Source of the DNA: Leptospira mtsangambouensis | GTDB taxonomy: Bacteria; Spirochaetota; Leptospiria; Leptospirales; Leptospiraceae | Assembly: GCF_004770475.1 (NCBI RefSeq) | Contig: NZ_RQHK01000002.1 | Location: forward strand, 1,280,001-1,344,000 | DNA length: 64,000 nucleotides | Direction of reading: 5' to 3' | Shown: piece after piece, positions 48,813 through 57,522 of the stretch | Position numbering within the stretch: the first letter of the stretch is position 1 | Layout of the letters: each line of letters begins with the position of its first letter | Made by a program: the position numbers and the translations under genes | Notes under the pieces: generated by a model | Database searches by the model: none | What the model was told of the DNA's origin: nothing | What the model saw: only the letters and a program-made list of their open reading frames with translations

Positions 48813-50152
48813 AACTTAGAATTATCGCAAAATATTCCAGAGATGAATTCGCTGATGGCGAATGTATTTGGGAAGAAAAACAGGACCAATTTGGAACTGT
48901 AGAAAGAACTACCAAGTTCTCCGGTAAACTCCTCAGCGAATTTTTAAAAGATTGGGCTCTATTTGTCGAAAGAGTCCTTTCACAAAATCCCACAAAAGAA
49001 GAATTCTTAGAAAAATTAGGGAAAAAATCGGATAGTCTGGAACAAATTGTTTTTGGAAAAACACTCCCCTTTTGGCGTTATCCCGGATTTCCCGATTCCA
49101 TCCAACTCCTCATCGATCCTGAATTTTCCCCCATTCCTTGGGAAATTTTACGCACACACAAAGGTTTTTTATTCCAAGACAAAGATTACCGAAGGGGAAT
49201 CCGAATTGATTCAATCCAAAAAGAAAACAAACAAAAATCAAATTCCGTTTTACTTGTTTGTAATCCAGTCAAACCCAACTTAATTGCGACTGTAAAAGAA
49301 GAATGTGCGATCCTTTTTCCCATTTTGGAAAAAAAACTAAACTTGAGAATTCTCAAAGAAAATCATTTAACTAGGGTAAGACTAATTGAAGAAATCGGTT
49401 CTGTAAAGTATCTACACTATGCAGGCCATACGGAAAAAAACGGAATTCCACTGGGTGCAAACGACTTTTTATACTCCAAAGAAATAGCAGAACATTCTTT
49501 TACCAATTTAGATCTTGTTTTTTTCAACAGCTGTCACTCTTCATTTGACTCTATCGAACATTCCGGACTAACCACAAGTTTTTTAAAAGCAGGCGCCAAG
49601 GAAGTCATCGGGTTTCTTTTCCCAGTGGAATCTAACTTAGCAAAGAGCATTGGAATCAAATTTTGGGACTCTTTTTTAAAATCAAAAAGTTCCCACAAAT
49701 CCTTAGCTAAAATTAGAAAAACATTATATAATGGAACTTCAAAAGAGATCATAACTGCAATTAGCTTAGTTCACTTTTCAACGCAAACATCCAAACGTAA
49801 GTTTGGTCAAATTGCCGGCATAACATTTGTTCTATTGTTTTTATTTTTTTGTATTGTTTTTTTAGGTGAAAAGAAGGAACCTATCAAGGTAGAGAGTTTT
49901 GAAATCCAAAATCCCCCCAAGGTAGAATCGAAAAAACAAAAAGAAGAAACTACCGCCCCTAAGGATCCGATTTTACTTCAAATTTCTCATTTAAAAAATT
50001 CAGAATTCCGCAAAATGGCCCTTCAGTTTTTAAACACCAAACATGAATTTTTAGATGATTCTCAAAAAAGAGAACTATTAGAATCCATTTTATCAAACGA
50101 TACCTCAGAAGAAAAAATGTATTATGAGTTCAAAACCAGGAGTGGATTTTGA
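48809..50152 (+). CDS. CHAT-domain (caspase-like) protease with C-terminal membrane anchor
   Basis: 447 aa. A CHAT domain spans about 95-320. The probable catalytic dyad is His207 (YLHYAGHTEKNG) and Cys242 (FFNSCHSS); the following GLTTSFLKAGAKEVIGFLFPV is the standard end of the fold. A TM lies at 335-353, followed by a charged tail of about 95 residues. The N-terminus (1-95) lacks the usual TPR array. CHAT proteases are caspase relatives often in signalling or defence systems. The operon also contains an ECF sigma factor, so a role in controlled cleavage of a regulator is likely but inferred. ATGA overlap upstream, TTGA overlap downstream. Confidence 0.87.
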   Translation: MKLRIIAKYSRDEFADGECIWEEKQDQFGTVERTTKFSGKLLSEFLKDWALFVERVLSQNPTKEEFLEKLGKKSDSLEQIVFGKTLPFWRYPGFPDSIQLLIDPEFSPIPWEILRTHKGFLFQDKDYRRGIRIDSIQKENKQKSNSVLLVCNPVKPNLIATVKEECAILFPILEKKLNLRILKENHLTRVRLIEEIGSVKYLHYAGHTEKNGIPLGANDFLYSKEIAEHSFTNLDLVFFNSCHSSFDSIEHSGLTTSFLKAGAKEVIGFLFPVESNLAKSIGIKFWDSFLKSKSSHKSLAKIRKTLYNGTSKEIITAISLVHFSTQTSKRKFGQIAGITFVLLFLFFCIVFLGEKKEPIKVESFEIQNPPKVESKKQKEETTAPKDPILLQISHLKNSEFRKMALQFLNTKHEFLDDSQKRELLESILSNDTSEEKMYYEFKTRSGF

Positions 50153-51177
50153 AAGAATTCAAAAACATTCTACTCGTAGTTTTTTTTTCCACTTTTCCTA
50201 TTCATGCACAATGGTTCCCAAAATCAAAATCTTTTGAGGATGAATGGACTTCCTATTATGTAAAACAAAATCTATTTAGCCAAGCCTATGGGATCCAAAC
50301 ACGGGATATGATTCGTCAAACAACGGAAGCAGAAGAGGAAGATTTTTCTTTTTACTGGAAATCATGTCTCCAACCGGAAATCAAAGACTTAACACAGATT
50401 TTACGTTATATTTCTTTTTATGATGCCATTCTGACTGTAAGACAATGTGTTACAGCAAACAAAGAAGAACAAATCCAAATTGAAAAACAATCAAAGAAAA
50501 AAATCTTCGATTTAATTGTTTTACCTAAATTTGAAATTTTAGAATCCGAAATTACAAATGATGAACTCATTCCCCTTGTAGATGAACTTAGAAAAGAGTG
50601 GGAAAAAACAATTTATGTATTCTCTAATTTATACAAATCTCACGAAGTATTGTTCTTAGGAAAAGAAAGAGAATACACTTTAGCCATTAATCGCGTATTA
50701 TATTCAGATATGCCAGAGGTCAGAAGAAAAACTTTGATTTTAAGACTTCTGCAAGATATGAAACAACAGAACAAGAGCACCTATCAGTTGTTTTATTATT
50801 CGAAACAAAACCCTTGGGCGGCTTCTAACTTAAACGAAGAAAATTCTGAATCAAAAAAATTCTACTTATCTTTGATTGAAGAATGGAAAGTTGACCCAGA
50901 TTTTGACCCAAACCAAATTAGTTCTCTAAAGGATTTCCAATCTTGTTTAGAAGAAATTCCTAATTCCAATCAGAAGATTCGAATTTTAGGATTTTTTGGT
51001 TTTTTTAGTGATTATGGAAGGTTCACAACAAAAGACCAAACTTCTTTTTCGCAAACGAACCAAACGAGAGTTCGGTTCATCAGGCAAACTTTATTCCGCT
51101 CTCATCATTTCCAAAAAAGATTAGAAAATATACTGATATCTTGCAAAAATTCCGTCCAATCGGTGAAAGAAATATGA
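50149..51177 (+). CDS. Hypothetical secreted protein between CHAT protease and sigma factor
   Basis: 342 aa from TTG 50149, with AGGAG 6 nt upstream and a 4-nt overlap with the CHAT gene. Signal peptide (NILLVVFFSTFPIHA, cleavage before QW), so probably periplasmic. The mature part is helical and charged, with no recognised domain and two cysteines near 65-90 (SCLQPEI and RQCVTA). It ends with an ATGA overlap to the sigma factor. By position it may be a sensor or regulated partner for the protease or sigma factor. Confidence 0.7.
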   Translation: MKEFKNILLVVFFSTFPIHAQWFPKSKSFEDEWTSYYVKQNLFSQAYGIQTRDMIRQTTEAEEEDFSFYWKSCLQPEIKDLTQILRYISFYDAILTVRQCVTANKEEQIQIEKQSKKKIFDLIVLPKFEILESEITNDELIPLVDELRKEWEKTIYVFSNLYKSHEVLFLGKEREYTLAINRVLYSDMPEVRRKTLILRLLQDMKQQNKSTYQLFYYSKQNPWAASNLNEENSESKKFYLSLIEEWKVDPDFDPNQISSLKDFQSCLEEIPNSNQKIRILGFFGFFSDYGRFTTKDQTSFSQTNQTRVRFIRQTLFRSHHFQKRLENILISCKNSVQSVKEI

Positions 51178-51743
51178 GTGATGAGATTCGGAAGTTAATC
51201 GATAACTGCCTACTCGGAAAGAGTTCTGCCTGGCAGGAGTTGATTCGAAGGTTCCATCGCCTCATCATTGGAACTTGTGCACATTACGTTCCGAGGGAAG
51301 AAGTCACAGACACTTCCCAACAAGTGTATCTCAAACTCACAGAAAACGATTACCACCTCCTGCGAAAGTTCAAAGGGGATAGTTTGCCTGCATTTATTAT
51401 CTATTTAAGTGAAATTTCTAAAAATATCAGTATGTCTCAGACAAGATCCATTCGTCGGTATGAATATCGAGAGGGAATTTCTTTGGATTTGAGTATCGAT
51501 ATTTTAGATGATAGGCAAAACCAGGAAGATGTCTATTTTGCTTGGGAAGAAAAACGCGAGTTTTACGATCTCATTGACGGTTTGGATGATGCTCATAAAG
51601 AAATTCTCATCCTGAGGCTAAAAGGTTACAAGTTTAAAGAAATTGCAGAAATCCTCGATGTTCCCCTAGGGACTGTCCTTGCCCGGGCCAATCGAGCCAA
51701 AGAAAAGATAAAAAAAATCCTGACAAAGGAAATAAAGCCGTAG
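51174..51743 (+). CDS. ECF-type RNA polymerase sigma factor
   Basis: 189 aa from ATG 51174 (the frame is open from 51141 but that part overlaps the previous gene). Region 2 (LIRRFHRLIIGTCAHYVPREEVTDTSQQVYLKL) and region 4 with a helix-turn-helix (LRLKGYKFKEIAEILDVPLGTVLARANRAKEKIKKIL) are both clear. No region 1 or 3 fits the ECF class. It should direct RNA polymerase to a small stress regulon. No classical zinc-binding anti-sigma gene is adjacent; the next gene is a possible substitute. Confidence 0.92.
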   Translation: MSDEIRKLIDNCLLGKSSAWQELIRRFHRLIIGTCAHYVPREEVTDTSQQVYLKLTENDYHLLRKFKGDSLPAFIIYLSEISKNISMSQTRSIRRYEYREGISLDLSIDILDDRQNQEDVYFAWEEKREFYDLIDGLDDAHKEILILRLKGYKFKEIAEILDVPLGTVLARANRAKEKIKKILTKEIKP

Positions 51744-51761
51744 CGGGGGGAAATAAATACA

Positions 51762-52295
51762 ATGGAACCAAAAGATCCGAATGAATTTATGAACCGACTC
51801 AAATTAAAAGAAGCCCTTTACCTCATGTCCCAAGGGGAAGATGCGGACTCATCCACGGTCGATTGGATCTTGGAAACTGTTCTTCCGAACAAGGGTTCCA
51901 GCATACAGATTTACCTTCAATTTGTAAAAGACCAATTAAAACTTCTCACAAGTGATGAGGGAGGTATCAATTTAGTAACTCCGGAATTGGCCTTTCGGGG
52001 ATCGGGAAATTCTAGCGGGGCTTTCCGAGTCCACAGACAGGTGGGAGGAAGGGATTTGGATTTTGTTTTCCAGCCCAATGCCGAAAAAAACCAAGTTTTC
52101 CTTTCGGTAGAAGGAACCAACTGCGACCGGCTTTCTGCAAAATTGTTTTTAGATGGGGCCCCTGTCGAAACCCTACCGAAACTCGGGTCTCAGTCCATGT
52201 TTGATTCCCCAATCACTCTAGATTCCAGTCCTGAGCTTGCGATTTTTGAATCAGGAAAGGAAATTGGCCGTTATCATTTTATGTTACAATCGTAA
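51762..52295 (+). CDS. Hypothetical cytosolic protein after the sigma factor
   Basis: 177 aa. No signal or TM. Helical N-terminus (RLKLKEALYLMSQGEDADSS...VDWILETVLPN) to about residue 70, then a beta-rich C-terminal domain (RDLDFVFQPN, NQVFLSVEGT, KLFLDGAPVETLP, LAIFESGKEIGRYHF). This could be an anti-sigma factor or an effector, but no zinc-binding motif is present. 18 nt after the sigma stop with a GGGGGGAAAT leader. Last gene of the operon, before the terminator at 52402. Confidence 0.7.
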   Translation: MEPKDPNEFMNRLKLKEALYLMSQGEDADSSTVDWILETVLPNKGSSIQIYLQFVKDQLKLLTSDEGGINLVTPELAFRGSGNSSGAFRVHRQVGGRDLDFVFQPNAEKNQVFLSVEGTNCDRLSAKLFLDGAPVETLPKLGSQSMFDSPITLDSSPELAIFESGKEIGRYHFMLQS

Positions 52296-52401
52296 TTTTT
52301 TTTGTGAAAATGCAATAAAGGGAGAGGCCCAAGGCATTGATAGGTTAAGAAAATGTTCCTAATTTTTGGAACCTACTTTCTTTTCCAAACTAGTTCACTT
52401 C

Positions 52402-52431
52402 AAAATCCCGACGAAAGTCGGGATTTTTTTT
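52402..52431 (+). terminator. Rho-independent terminator closing the CHAT/sigma operon
   Basis: Perfect 11-bp stem AAAATCCCGAC / GTCGGGATTTT with a GAAA tetraloop, followed by a T run to 52431. It lies between the 51762 gene and the convergent ychF gene, whose stop overlaps the T run. It should stop plus-strand transcription; the reverse strand lacks an equally good U tract. Confidence 0.93.
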
Positions 52432-53527
52432 ATGCGTTCACTCGGAAATAAATCACATCCCCATCTTGGACAATGTATTCCTTTCCTTCCACACGGAGTT
52501 TGCCCTCATCTTTGACTTTGGTGGCATCTCCCGTTCTGTCGATGTCTTCATAACGCATGACCTCAGCCCGGATGTATCCTTTTTCAAAATCAGAATGGAT
52601 GACACTGGCAGCCACAGGTCCTGTGCTCCCTTGGTGGGTGGTCCAAGCACGAACCTCTTCCACACCGGCAGTAAAGAAGGTCAAAAGTCCAAGAAGTTTA
52701 TAAGAAGCACGGATCATTCGCGATAAACCAGATTCCTTCTCACCTATCTCTTCTAAAAAAGCCAGTTGATCTTCTTTTTCTAATCCAGAGATTTCTTCCT
52801 CAAAACGACCACATAACACAACAACAGGTGCATTTTCTTTGGAAGCAAAATCGATGATGGTTTTGACAAGTGGGTTTTCACTGGTTTTGACATCGGAATC
52901 TAAAATATTAGCAACATATAATACTGGCTTTATGGTGATTAAGTTGAATTTTTTTGCAATTTTCTTTTCTTCTTCACCCAGTTCCACCGTAGATGCACGA
53001 TTTCCTTTTTTTAAGGCATCTAAAATTTTATCGATAACAGATAGAATTTCTGCTGCTTCTTTGTTTCCGGTTTTGGCAGTTTTTGCAACACGTTGTTGTT
53101 GTTTTTCCAAACTATCCAAATCGGCTAAAATTAATTCGTAATTGATGACTGTGATGTCTTCGATGGGATCTACTTTCCCATGAACATGCGTTATGTTTTC
53201 ATCTTGAAAAGCACGGACCACATGGCAAATTGCATCCACTTCGCGGATATGCGATAAAAACTGATTTCCAAGTCCTTCCCCTTGGCTTGCCCCTTTCACA
53301 AGGCCTGCGATGTCCACAAATTCAATCATCGTCGGAACCGTACGTTTTGGTTTGTATACTTCCGCCAAACGGTTCAATCTTTCGTCTGGGACTTCCACAA
53401 CTCCTGTATTGGGTTCAATGGTACAAAACGGATAGTTGGCAGCTTGGGCTCCTGCCTTCGTGAGTGCATTAAAGATAGTCGACTTACCGACGTTCGGGAG
53501 ACCTACAATTCCACAATTCAAAGCCAT
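52430..53527 (-). CDS. ychF: YchF/OLA1-family GTPase (ATPase)
   Basis: 365 aa, standard length. Walker [16 protein letters not shown], the switch regions ([28 protein letters not shown]), NILDSD-type base recognition, and the C-terminal TGS-like domain ([30 protein letters not shown]). YchF proteins prefer ATP and act at the ribosome and in oxidative-stress control. Convergent with the CHAT operon across the terminator; preceded by a leader hairpin (53540-53556). Confidence 0.97.
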   Translation of the reverse strand: MALNCGIVGLPNVGKSTIFNALTKAGAQAANYPFCTIEPNTGVVEVPDERLNRLAEVYKPKRTVPTMIEFVDIAGLVKGASQGEGLGNQFLSHIREVDAICHVVRAFQDENITHVHGKVDPIEDITVINYELILADLDSLEKQQQRVAKTAKTGNKEAAEILSVIDKILDALKKGNRASTVELGEEEKKIAKKFNLITIKPVLYVANILDSDVKTSENPLVKTIIDFASKENAPVVVLCGRFEEEISGLEKEDQLAFLEEIGEKESGLSRMIRASYKLLGLLTFFTAGVEEVRAWTTHQGSTGPVAASVIHSDFEKGYIRAEVMRYEDIDRTGDATKVKDEGKLRVEGKEYIVQDGDVIYFRVNA

Positions 53528-53539
53528 AGGGATAGGTTT

Positions 53540-53556
53540 TTACCGAGAGACGGTAA
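53540..53556 (-). promoter_or_regulatory. Small leader hairpin upstream of ychF
   Basis: TTACCG-TCTCT-CGGTAA on the minus strand (6-bp perfect stem), 12 nt before the ychF ATG. It is followed by AAAACC rather than U residues, so it is not a terminator of the preceding gene. It may influence ychF mRNA stability or translation. Confidence 0.3.
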
Positions 53557-53575
53557 GACAAGGAAAATTGCTTTC

Positions 53576-54067
53576 TTAGTTTTGAAATCCTGTCTCTAGA
53601 TAGACTGAAGTAAGATAAAAAATAGAACTAAGGATAAGGGTAAGATAGACCACCGTGTAAATTTTACCAATCCGTTTCCAAGGATATCGATCAAACAAGT
53701 AAAGTTCCCGGATGATGAGTTCTGGAGAGGGGTCGGATGGTAGAATGTCTTCTCTTCCTGCCTTTCTCCAAACAAACTGACGTTCTTCTTTTCCTAGTTG
53801 GAAAAAAGAGGCAGATGATCCGTCCGTAAAAACATCTAAAAGTAAAGTCGGGATTTCAAAGTATTTGAAGGTGATGATCCCCGAAAAACTGGTAAGAATG
53901 GCAAGGTAATTAATCACCACAATGAGTGGACTTGCCGTATAACTAGAGCTAAAGAGTAAATACAAATAAATAATGAGAAATCCAATCGAAACGTATTTTG
54001 CAATTCTAGAAAGGATTTTGTATAATTTTTGTTCTTGGATAAAATGGTGAAAAACTTCGTGTTTCAT
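53576..54067 (-). CDS. Hypothetical membrane protein
   Basis: 163 aa. Three TM segments: about 25-43 (VSIGFLIIYLYLLFSSSY), 47-67 (PLIVVINYLAILTSFSGIITF) and 137-156 (VVYLTLILSSIFYLTSVYL), with a soluble loop (70-135) carrying ERQFVWRKAGREDILPSDPS. I do not recognise a family. Between the RluA-type gene (12 nt gap) and ychF (48 nt gap) on the same strand. Confidence 0.7.
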   Translation of the reverse strand: MKHEVFHHFIQEQKLYKILSRIAKYVSIGFLIIYLYLLFSSSYTASPLIVVINYLAILTSFSGIITFKYFEIPTLLLDVFTDGSSASFFQLGKEERQFVWRKAGREDILPSDPSPELIIRELYLFDRYPWKRIGKIYTVVYLTLILSSIFYLTSVYLETGFQN

Positions 54068-54079
54068 TTTGGTTTGAAT

Positions 54080-54781
54080 CTAAAGAGAAAGTGATTTCCC
54101 CATTCGATTTGAAAATTCTAAAGGAATCTCTGTCTCCACCCACTGTTTTTTTCCCTGGAAGTCGGTAAAGCACAATCGAAAAGAATGAAGATACATTCTT
54201 TGTTCTTTCTTTGATTGGTTTTCCAAAAAATACACTGGATCTCCGAGAACAGGAAACCCCAACTCACGAAGCATAACACGAATTTGGTGCCTTCTTCCTG
54301 TTAAAATTTTTGCCATCCCAAAAGAAATATTTTCCTTGGGGTGATTCGAAAGAATCCGAAATTCAGTAATGGCTTTTTTTCCCCCACTTCTCACCACTTT
54401 TACTTCTTTATTTCCATCTTTTAAAAAACATTCAAACCGTTTCTCTTTCCAATCGGGTATACCTTGGCATATAAAAATATATTCTTTTTCTGCTTCTTTC
54501 AATAAGGAATCGATTTCTTTATTTTTGCTTTGAATTTTTCCAAGGAGCACAATCCCACTCGTTCCCAAATCCAAACGATTGGCAGTGCGTAGTTCGGTGA
54601 GGCCAAGTTTTGTTGCCAGTGCTCTTGTAAAATCCAATCGGTTTGGATCTTTCGTTTCATGTACAGGAATTCCAGCTGGTTTTTCTGCTAACAAAAACTC
54701 ATCGCATTCAAAAAGAATGTTGGTTGTAAGGCCAAAACCAATTGGAATTTGTTTAGGTGGAAACTTCAATCCAAAGACCAC
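54080..54781 (-). CDS. RluA-family pseudouridine synthase
   Basis: 233 aa from GTG 54781, overlapping the DUF2797 gene by 29 nt; a TTG four codons on (54769) is an alternative. Catalytic Asp71 in the family motif RTANRLDLGTSGIVLL, plus AEKPAGIPVH and KILTGRRHQIRVMLRELGFPVLGDPVY. No S4 RNA-binding domain at the N-terminus, so it is a short RluA/TruC-like form. It makes pseudouridine in rRNA or tRNA; the site cannot be predicted. Confidence 0.92.
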   Translation of the reverse strand: MVFGLKFPPKQIPIGFGLTTNILFECDEFLLAEKPAGIPVHETKDPNRLDFTRALATKLGLTELRTANRLDLGTSGIVLLGKIQSKNKEIDSLLKEAEKEYIFICQGIPDWKEKRFECFLKDGNKEVKVVRSGGKKAITEFRILSNHPKENISFGMAKILTGRRHQIRVMLRELGFPVLGDPVYFLENQSKKEQRMYLHSFRLCFTDFQGKKQWVETEIPLEFSNRMGKSLSL

Positions 54782-55628
54782 TGAGGCTGCGAATGTTAAT
54801 CACACCCGTCTGAAATAAAAGATACTGCCCTTTGATTCCTACAAGGGTATCTGTTATGGGTGTCTCTTTTGTGAGTTTGAGAGATTTGATTTTTTCAGGA
54901 TAAGTATCGATGGGATAGTTAATTGTTGTAACACCAACACTTAAATCCAACCGGTTCCAAACCAGTTTGGTTTTGGTATTTGGGGGAGATAGGAATTCAT
55001 TTTTTTCCAAATGGTTGAGGAATTTATTTGCCTCTTTCACCAAATCCATGTCAGGTGGATCACCCGCCACCATTTTTTGCCAAGTGGTTTTATCTGGCAA
55101 AAACTGACTTAAATAATGTTCTAAAATTCCTGCATCCCTTCGAGATGTGACTTCCAAAATGGGAATCCCATACTTTGCCCCCTGGTCCACCCAACGGTTG
55201 GATACAGGATTTTCTTTGGTGATTCCCACTTTTAATCCACTGGAGTTTGCAAAATACACTGTATGTTTTTTAAAACAATTGGTTTGCCCCCAGTCTGGTT
55301 CTCGACAAGTGCCCTTGTGAAAATGACAGGTTTCTGGCCGGAGAATACAAAGATCGTTTTCTGCAAGGTTTGTAAAACAGGTAAAACAATAACCTTGGCT
55401 AAACGACTTCTTAGTTTTTTTGCCACAATGCAAACATCGAATTTCATCGTTTGTAGAAAGTGTAATTTTTTTTCCGATCCAAGATTCCACTGGACTTGTC
55501 GAAGTTGACTCTTTAGCAGTTAAATCTTTTTTATCCGCCTCATTGTAGTTCGCTGTCTCCCAAAAATAAGAAACAGGGGAGATTCCCTTGTGAGACATTT
55601 TCCGAACATACCCTTGGATCTTTGCCAT
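54753..55628 (-). CDS. DUF2797 zinc-binding protein
   Basis: 291 aa. The central region has C65-x2-C68, C81-x2-C84, then C94, C101, C108 and C118 around RPETCHFHKGTCREPDW, and VYFANSSGLKVGITKENPVSNRWVDQGA, the DUF2797 signature. At the end of this signature the segment YFANSSGLKVGIT resembles the GIY-YIG-like fold, but without a clear nuclease site. Function unknown. It overlaps the RluA-family gene, which suggests a connection with RNA modification. Follows the 55635 gene by 6 nt. Confidence 0.87.
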   Translation of the reverse strand: MAKIQGYVRKMSHKGISPVSYFWETANYNEADKKDLTAKESTSTSPVESWIGKKITLSTNDEIRCLHCGKKTKKSFSQGYCFTCFTNLAENDLCILRPETCHFHKGTCREPDWGQTNCFKKHTVYFANSSGLKVGITKENPVSNRWVDQGAKYGIPILEVTSRRDAGILEHYLSQFLPDKTTWQKMVAGDPPDMDLVKEANKFLNHLEKNEFLSPPNTKTKLVWNRLDLSVGVTTINYPIDTYPEKIKSLKLTKETPITDTLVGIKGQYLLFQTGVINIRSLSGLWIEVST

Positions 55629-55634
55629 AAAATT

Positions 55635-56231
55635 TTAAAAACTAAACTCCTTCACATCTTCCGGAAAATAATCTTTGTTTACGTTTACAAAAAGTAAACC
55701 AACTAGACTTGGCTCTGTGAGTGAAAGATCCCATTTAAATATAACAAGAGTTTGCCTGTATAGATAATGAGAAATTTGTCCTTTGGGTCCGTAAAATAGT
55801 TTGAGTTGGTCTTCACCTTCCCCAAGGAAAACCACCTTTCCATTTAAGTTTGGGGATTTTTGTTTGATGCGTTTGATGGTAACCTTTCCACCAGGATTAA
55901 TATCCTCTGGATCAGATCCTTCCGTGGCCTCTCCATCATTTGTTGCGGAACTGGGAGCCACTTCCAATGTTGTTCCTTCATAATCCAAATAATTGCAAGG
56001 AAAGTCTCCTGGCATACTTGGAAAATTTTCCGAACAAGAAGTGTATACAGATTCTTTCTCTTCACCTTCCCCATAAGAAACAAGGAGAGTGGAACGAATT
56101 GTGGCATAAGCAACCGACTTCAAAACTTTGGCAGTTTTATTTTTAGGAACAGAAACAAATTCCCTTTCGGAAGCAGACAAAGTAAAAACAAAAAGTAAAA
56201 TAGAAAATAGAAGGAAAAGTCGTTTCATCAT
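55635..56231 (-). CDS. Hypothetical secreted protein
   Basis: 198 aa, starting at ATG 56231 or 56228. Signal peptide (LFLLFSILLFVFTLSA, cleavage before SE). The mature region has two cysteines (SCSENFPSMPGDFPCNYLDY) that may form a disulfide, and an acidic low-complexity section (DGEATEGSDPEDINPGG). No family recognised. 4 nt after the DUF1343 gene and before the DUF2797 gene. Confidence 0.7.
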   Translation of the reverse strand: MMKRLFLLFSILLFVFTLSASEREFVSVPKNKTAKVLKSVAYATIRSTLLVSYGEGEEKESVYTSCSENFPSMPGDFPCNYLDYEGTTLEVAPSSATNDGEATEGSDPEDINPGGKVTIKRIKQKSPNLNGKVVFLGEGEDQLKLFYGPKGQISHYLYRQTLVIFKWDLSLTEPSLVGLLFVNVNKDYFPEDVKEFSF

Positions 56232-56235
56232 TACC

Positions 56236-57480
56236 TCAATACAACAAATAAGGAGCGATTTTTTTACGTTCCGATTCTTCTTCTGCTAAATAAGTATTAT
56301 GGAAATCACTAAAAGATTTTCCTTCATTGATCGAAGTACGGAAATGTTCATTCCCCCAAAGTTGGTCTACCCAATGGTTAGTAGAACCTTTACTCCATTT
56401 AAAATCATTTGGATAGGTTTCTTTCATGAGCCGTATCAGATCATAAGCCAATTGGATGGGATCATAATCCGGACGAACTAAATTCATCCGAAGTCCTGAA
56501 CAAATTTTTCCTTTATGGGGACCAAAGGTTGGTTTGAAATAAACAGGAGAAAAATAATAAGATTTGTTTCCAAGATTACCAAGTTTTGTTGCAAGCTCTT
56601 CAGGGTTTGTCATCCAAGGAGCTCCAAAATAAACAAAGGGAGCTTGGGTCCCTCTTCCCACAGAAACATTCACACCTTCGAGTAATACCAAAGAAAGGTA
56701 ATTTCTCGCAGAGTCCACCATAGGTAAGTTTGGTGAAGGAGTGGTCCAAGGAATTCCTGTATCTTCAAAATACATTCCTCGTTTATATCCTTCTACCGGA
56801 ACCACCATCACATCCACACTGTCTTTTAAATATTCTTTATTATAAAATCTTGTGGCCTCACCAACCGTCATCCCTGTGATGAGAAGCGATGGAAACTCAC
56901 CAGCAAAATTCAAATTCTTCGGATTCATTTTTTCACCCATTGGAGGGAGGTGCATGGCCACATGAATATGATCGAGAACAATGAGTTTTGTTTTTGTATT
57001 CTTCATCGCATCCATAAGTCTTTTTAATACACTTAAGTATGTATAACAACGCATTCCTACATCTTGGACATCAAAAACAACGTAATCCACTTCCCGGACA
57101 AGATCTCTTAATTCAGAATCTTTGATTCGATAGATATGATACAAAGGTCGATTGAAAGTAGAGTCCATAGTAACGGGTGTTTGGCTAAACTCTTCTTCTA
57201 AACCAAGGAACCCATGTTCTAGGCCAATCAAATGTTCTAGAGTGATTTTATGTTTTTCTAAAGAAGTGATGATTTTTTTAGGATTTGTTCCAATCCCCGA
57301 AGGGTTCGTGGCAAGCATCAATTTTTTTCCAGCCATAGTGGGGAGGACTTTTTCATAAAAAATGTCCTGGGAAATCCGCAACTTGGAATCATTCGGATGG
57401 ACGCGAAATTGGGGAACTGTGTTCCCGTGGCATGCAAGGACTAGAAAGCAGAGAGAAAACCTAAAAAAGTAATTGGTCAT
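56236..57480 (-). CDS. DUF1343/NamZ-like lipoprotein (exo-muramidase family)
   Basis: 414 aa from ATG 57480 (MTNYFFRFSL). The longer frame to 57516 lacks a signal and is less likely. Lipobox with Cys17 (FLVLAC-HG). DUF1343 motifs: MLATNPSGIGTN, LEHGFLGLEEEF, VVFDVQDVGMRCYTYL, LVLDHIH, GEFPSLLITGMTVGE, GYKRGMYFEDTGIPWTTPSPNLP and EGVNVSVGRGTQAPF. The family includes exo-beta-N-acetylmuramidase NamZ in peptidoglycan recycling. A membrane-linked cell-wall enzyme is therefore likely. Divergent from the FlgT-like gene through a 42-bp region. Confidence 0.92.
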   Translation of the reverse strand: MTNYFFRFSLCFLVLACHGNTVPQFRVHPNDSKLRISQDIFYEKVLPTMAGKKLMLATNPSGIGTNPKKIITSLEKHKITLEHLIGLEHGFLGLEEEFSQTPVTMDSTFNRPLYHIYRIKDSELRDLVREVDYVVFDVQDVGMRCYTYLSVLKRLMDAMKNTKTKLIVLDHIHVAMHLPPMGEKMNPKNLNFAGEFPSLLITGMTVGEATRFYNKEYLKDSVDVMVVPVEGYKRGMYFEDTGIPWTTPSPNLPMVDSARNYLSLVLLEGVNVSVGRGTQAPFVYFGAPWMTNPEELATKLGNLGNKSYYFSPVYFKPTFGPHKGKICSGLRMNLVRPDYDPIQLAYDLIRLMKETYPNDFKWSKGSTNHWVDQLWGNEHFRTSINEGKSFSDFHNTYLAEEESERKKIAPYLLY

Positions 57481-57501
57481 GTAAGTATATGTTTCTATAA
57501 T
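57473..57501 (+). promoter_or_regulatory. Putative sigma-70 promoter
   Basis: A perfect minus-10 TATAAT (57496-57501) lies 17 bp downstream of TTGGTC (57473-57478), a partial match to the minus-35 consensus. Transcription would start near 57508 and run into the ribosome site AAGGAG (57515-57520) of the lipoprotein gene. The minus-35 overlaps the start codon of the divergent DUF1343 gene. Confidence 0.5.
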
Positions 57502-57522
57502 ATAGCAAATCTTCAAGGAGAA

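Noticed and set aside
48809..52295. A CRISPR-linked Craspase locus
   Set aside because: No CRISPR repeats, cas genes or TPR array on the CHAT protein were seen, so the resemblance is to the protease-sigma idea only.
52355..52372. Short hairpin GTTCC-N8-GGAAC before the terminator
   Set aside because: Only 5 bp and no T run; too weak to call beside the strong terminator at 52402.
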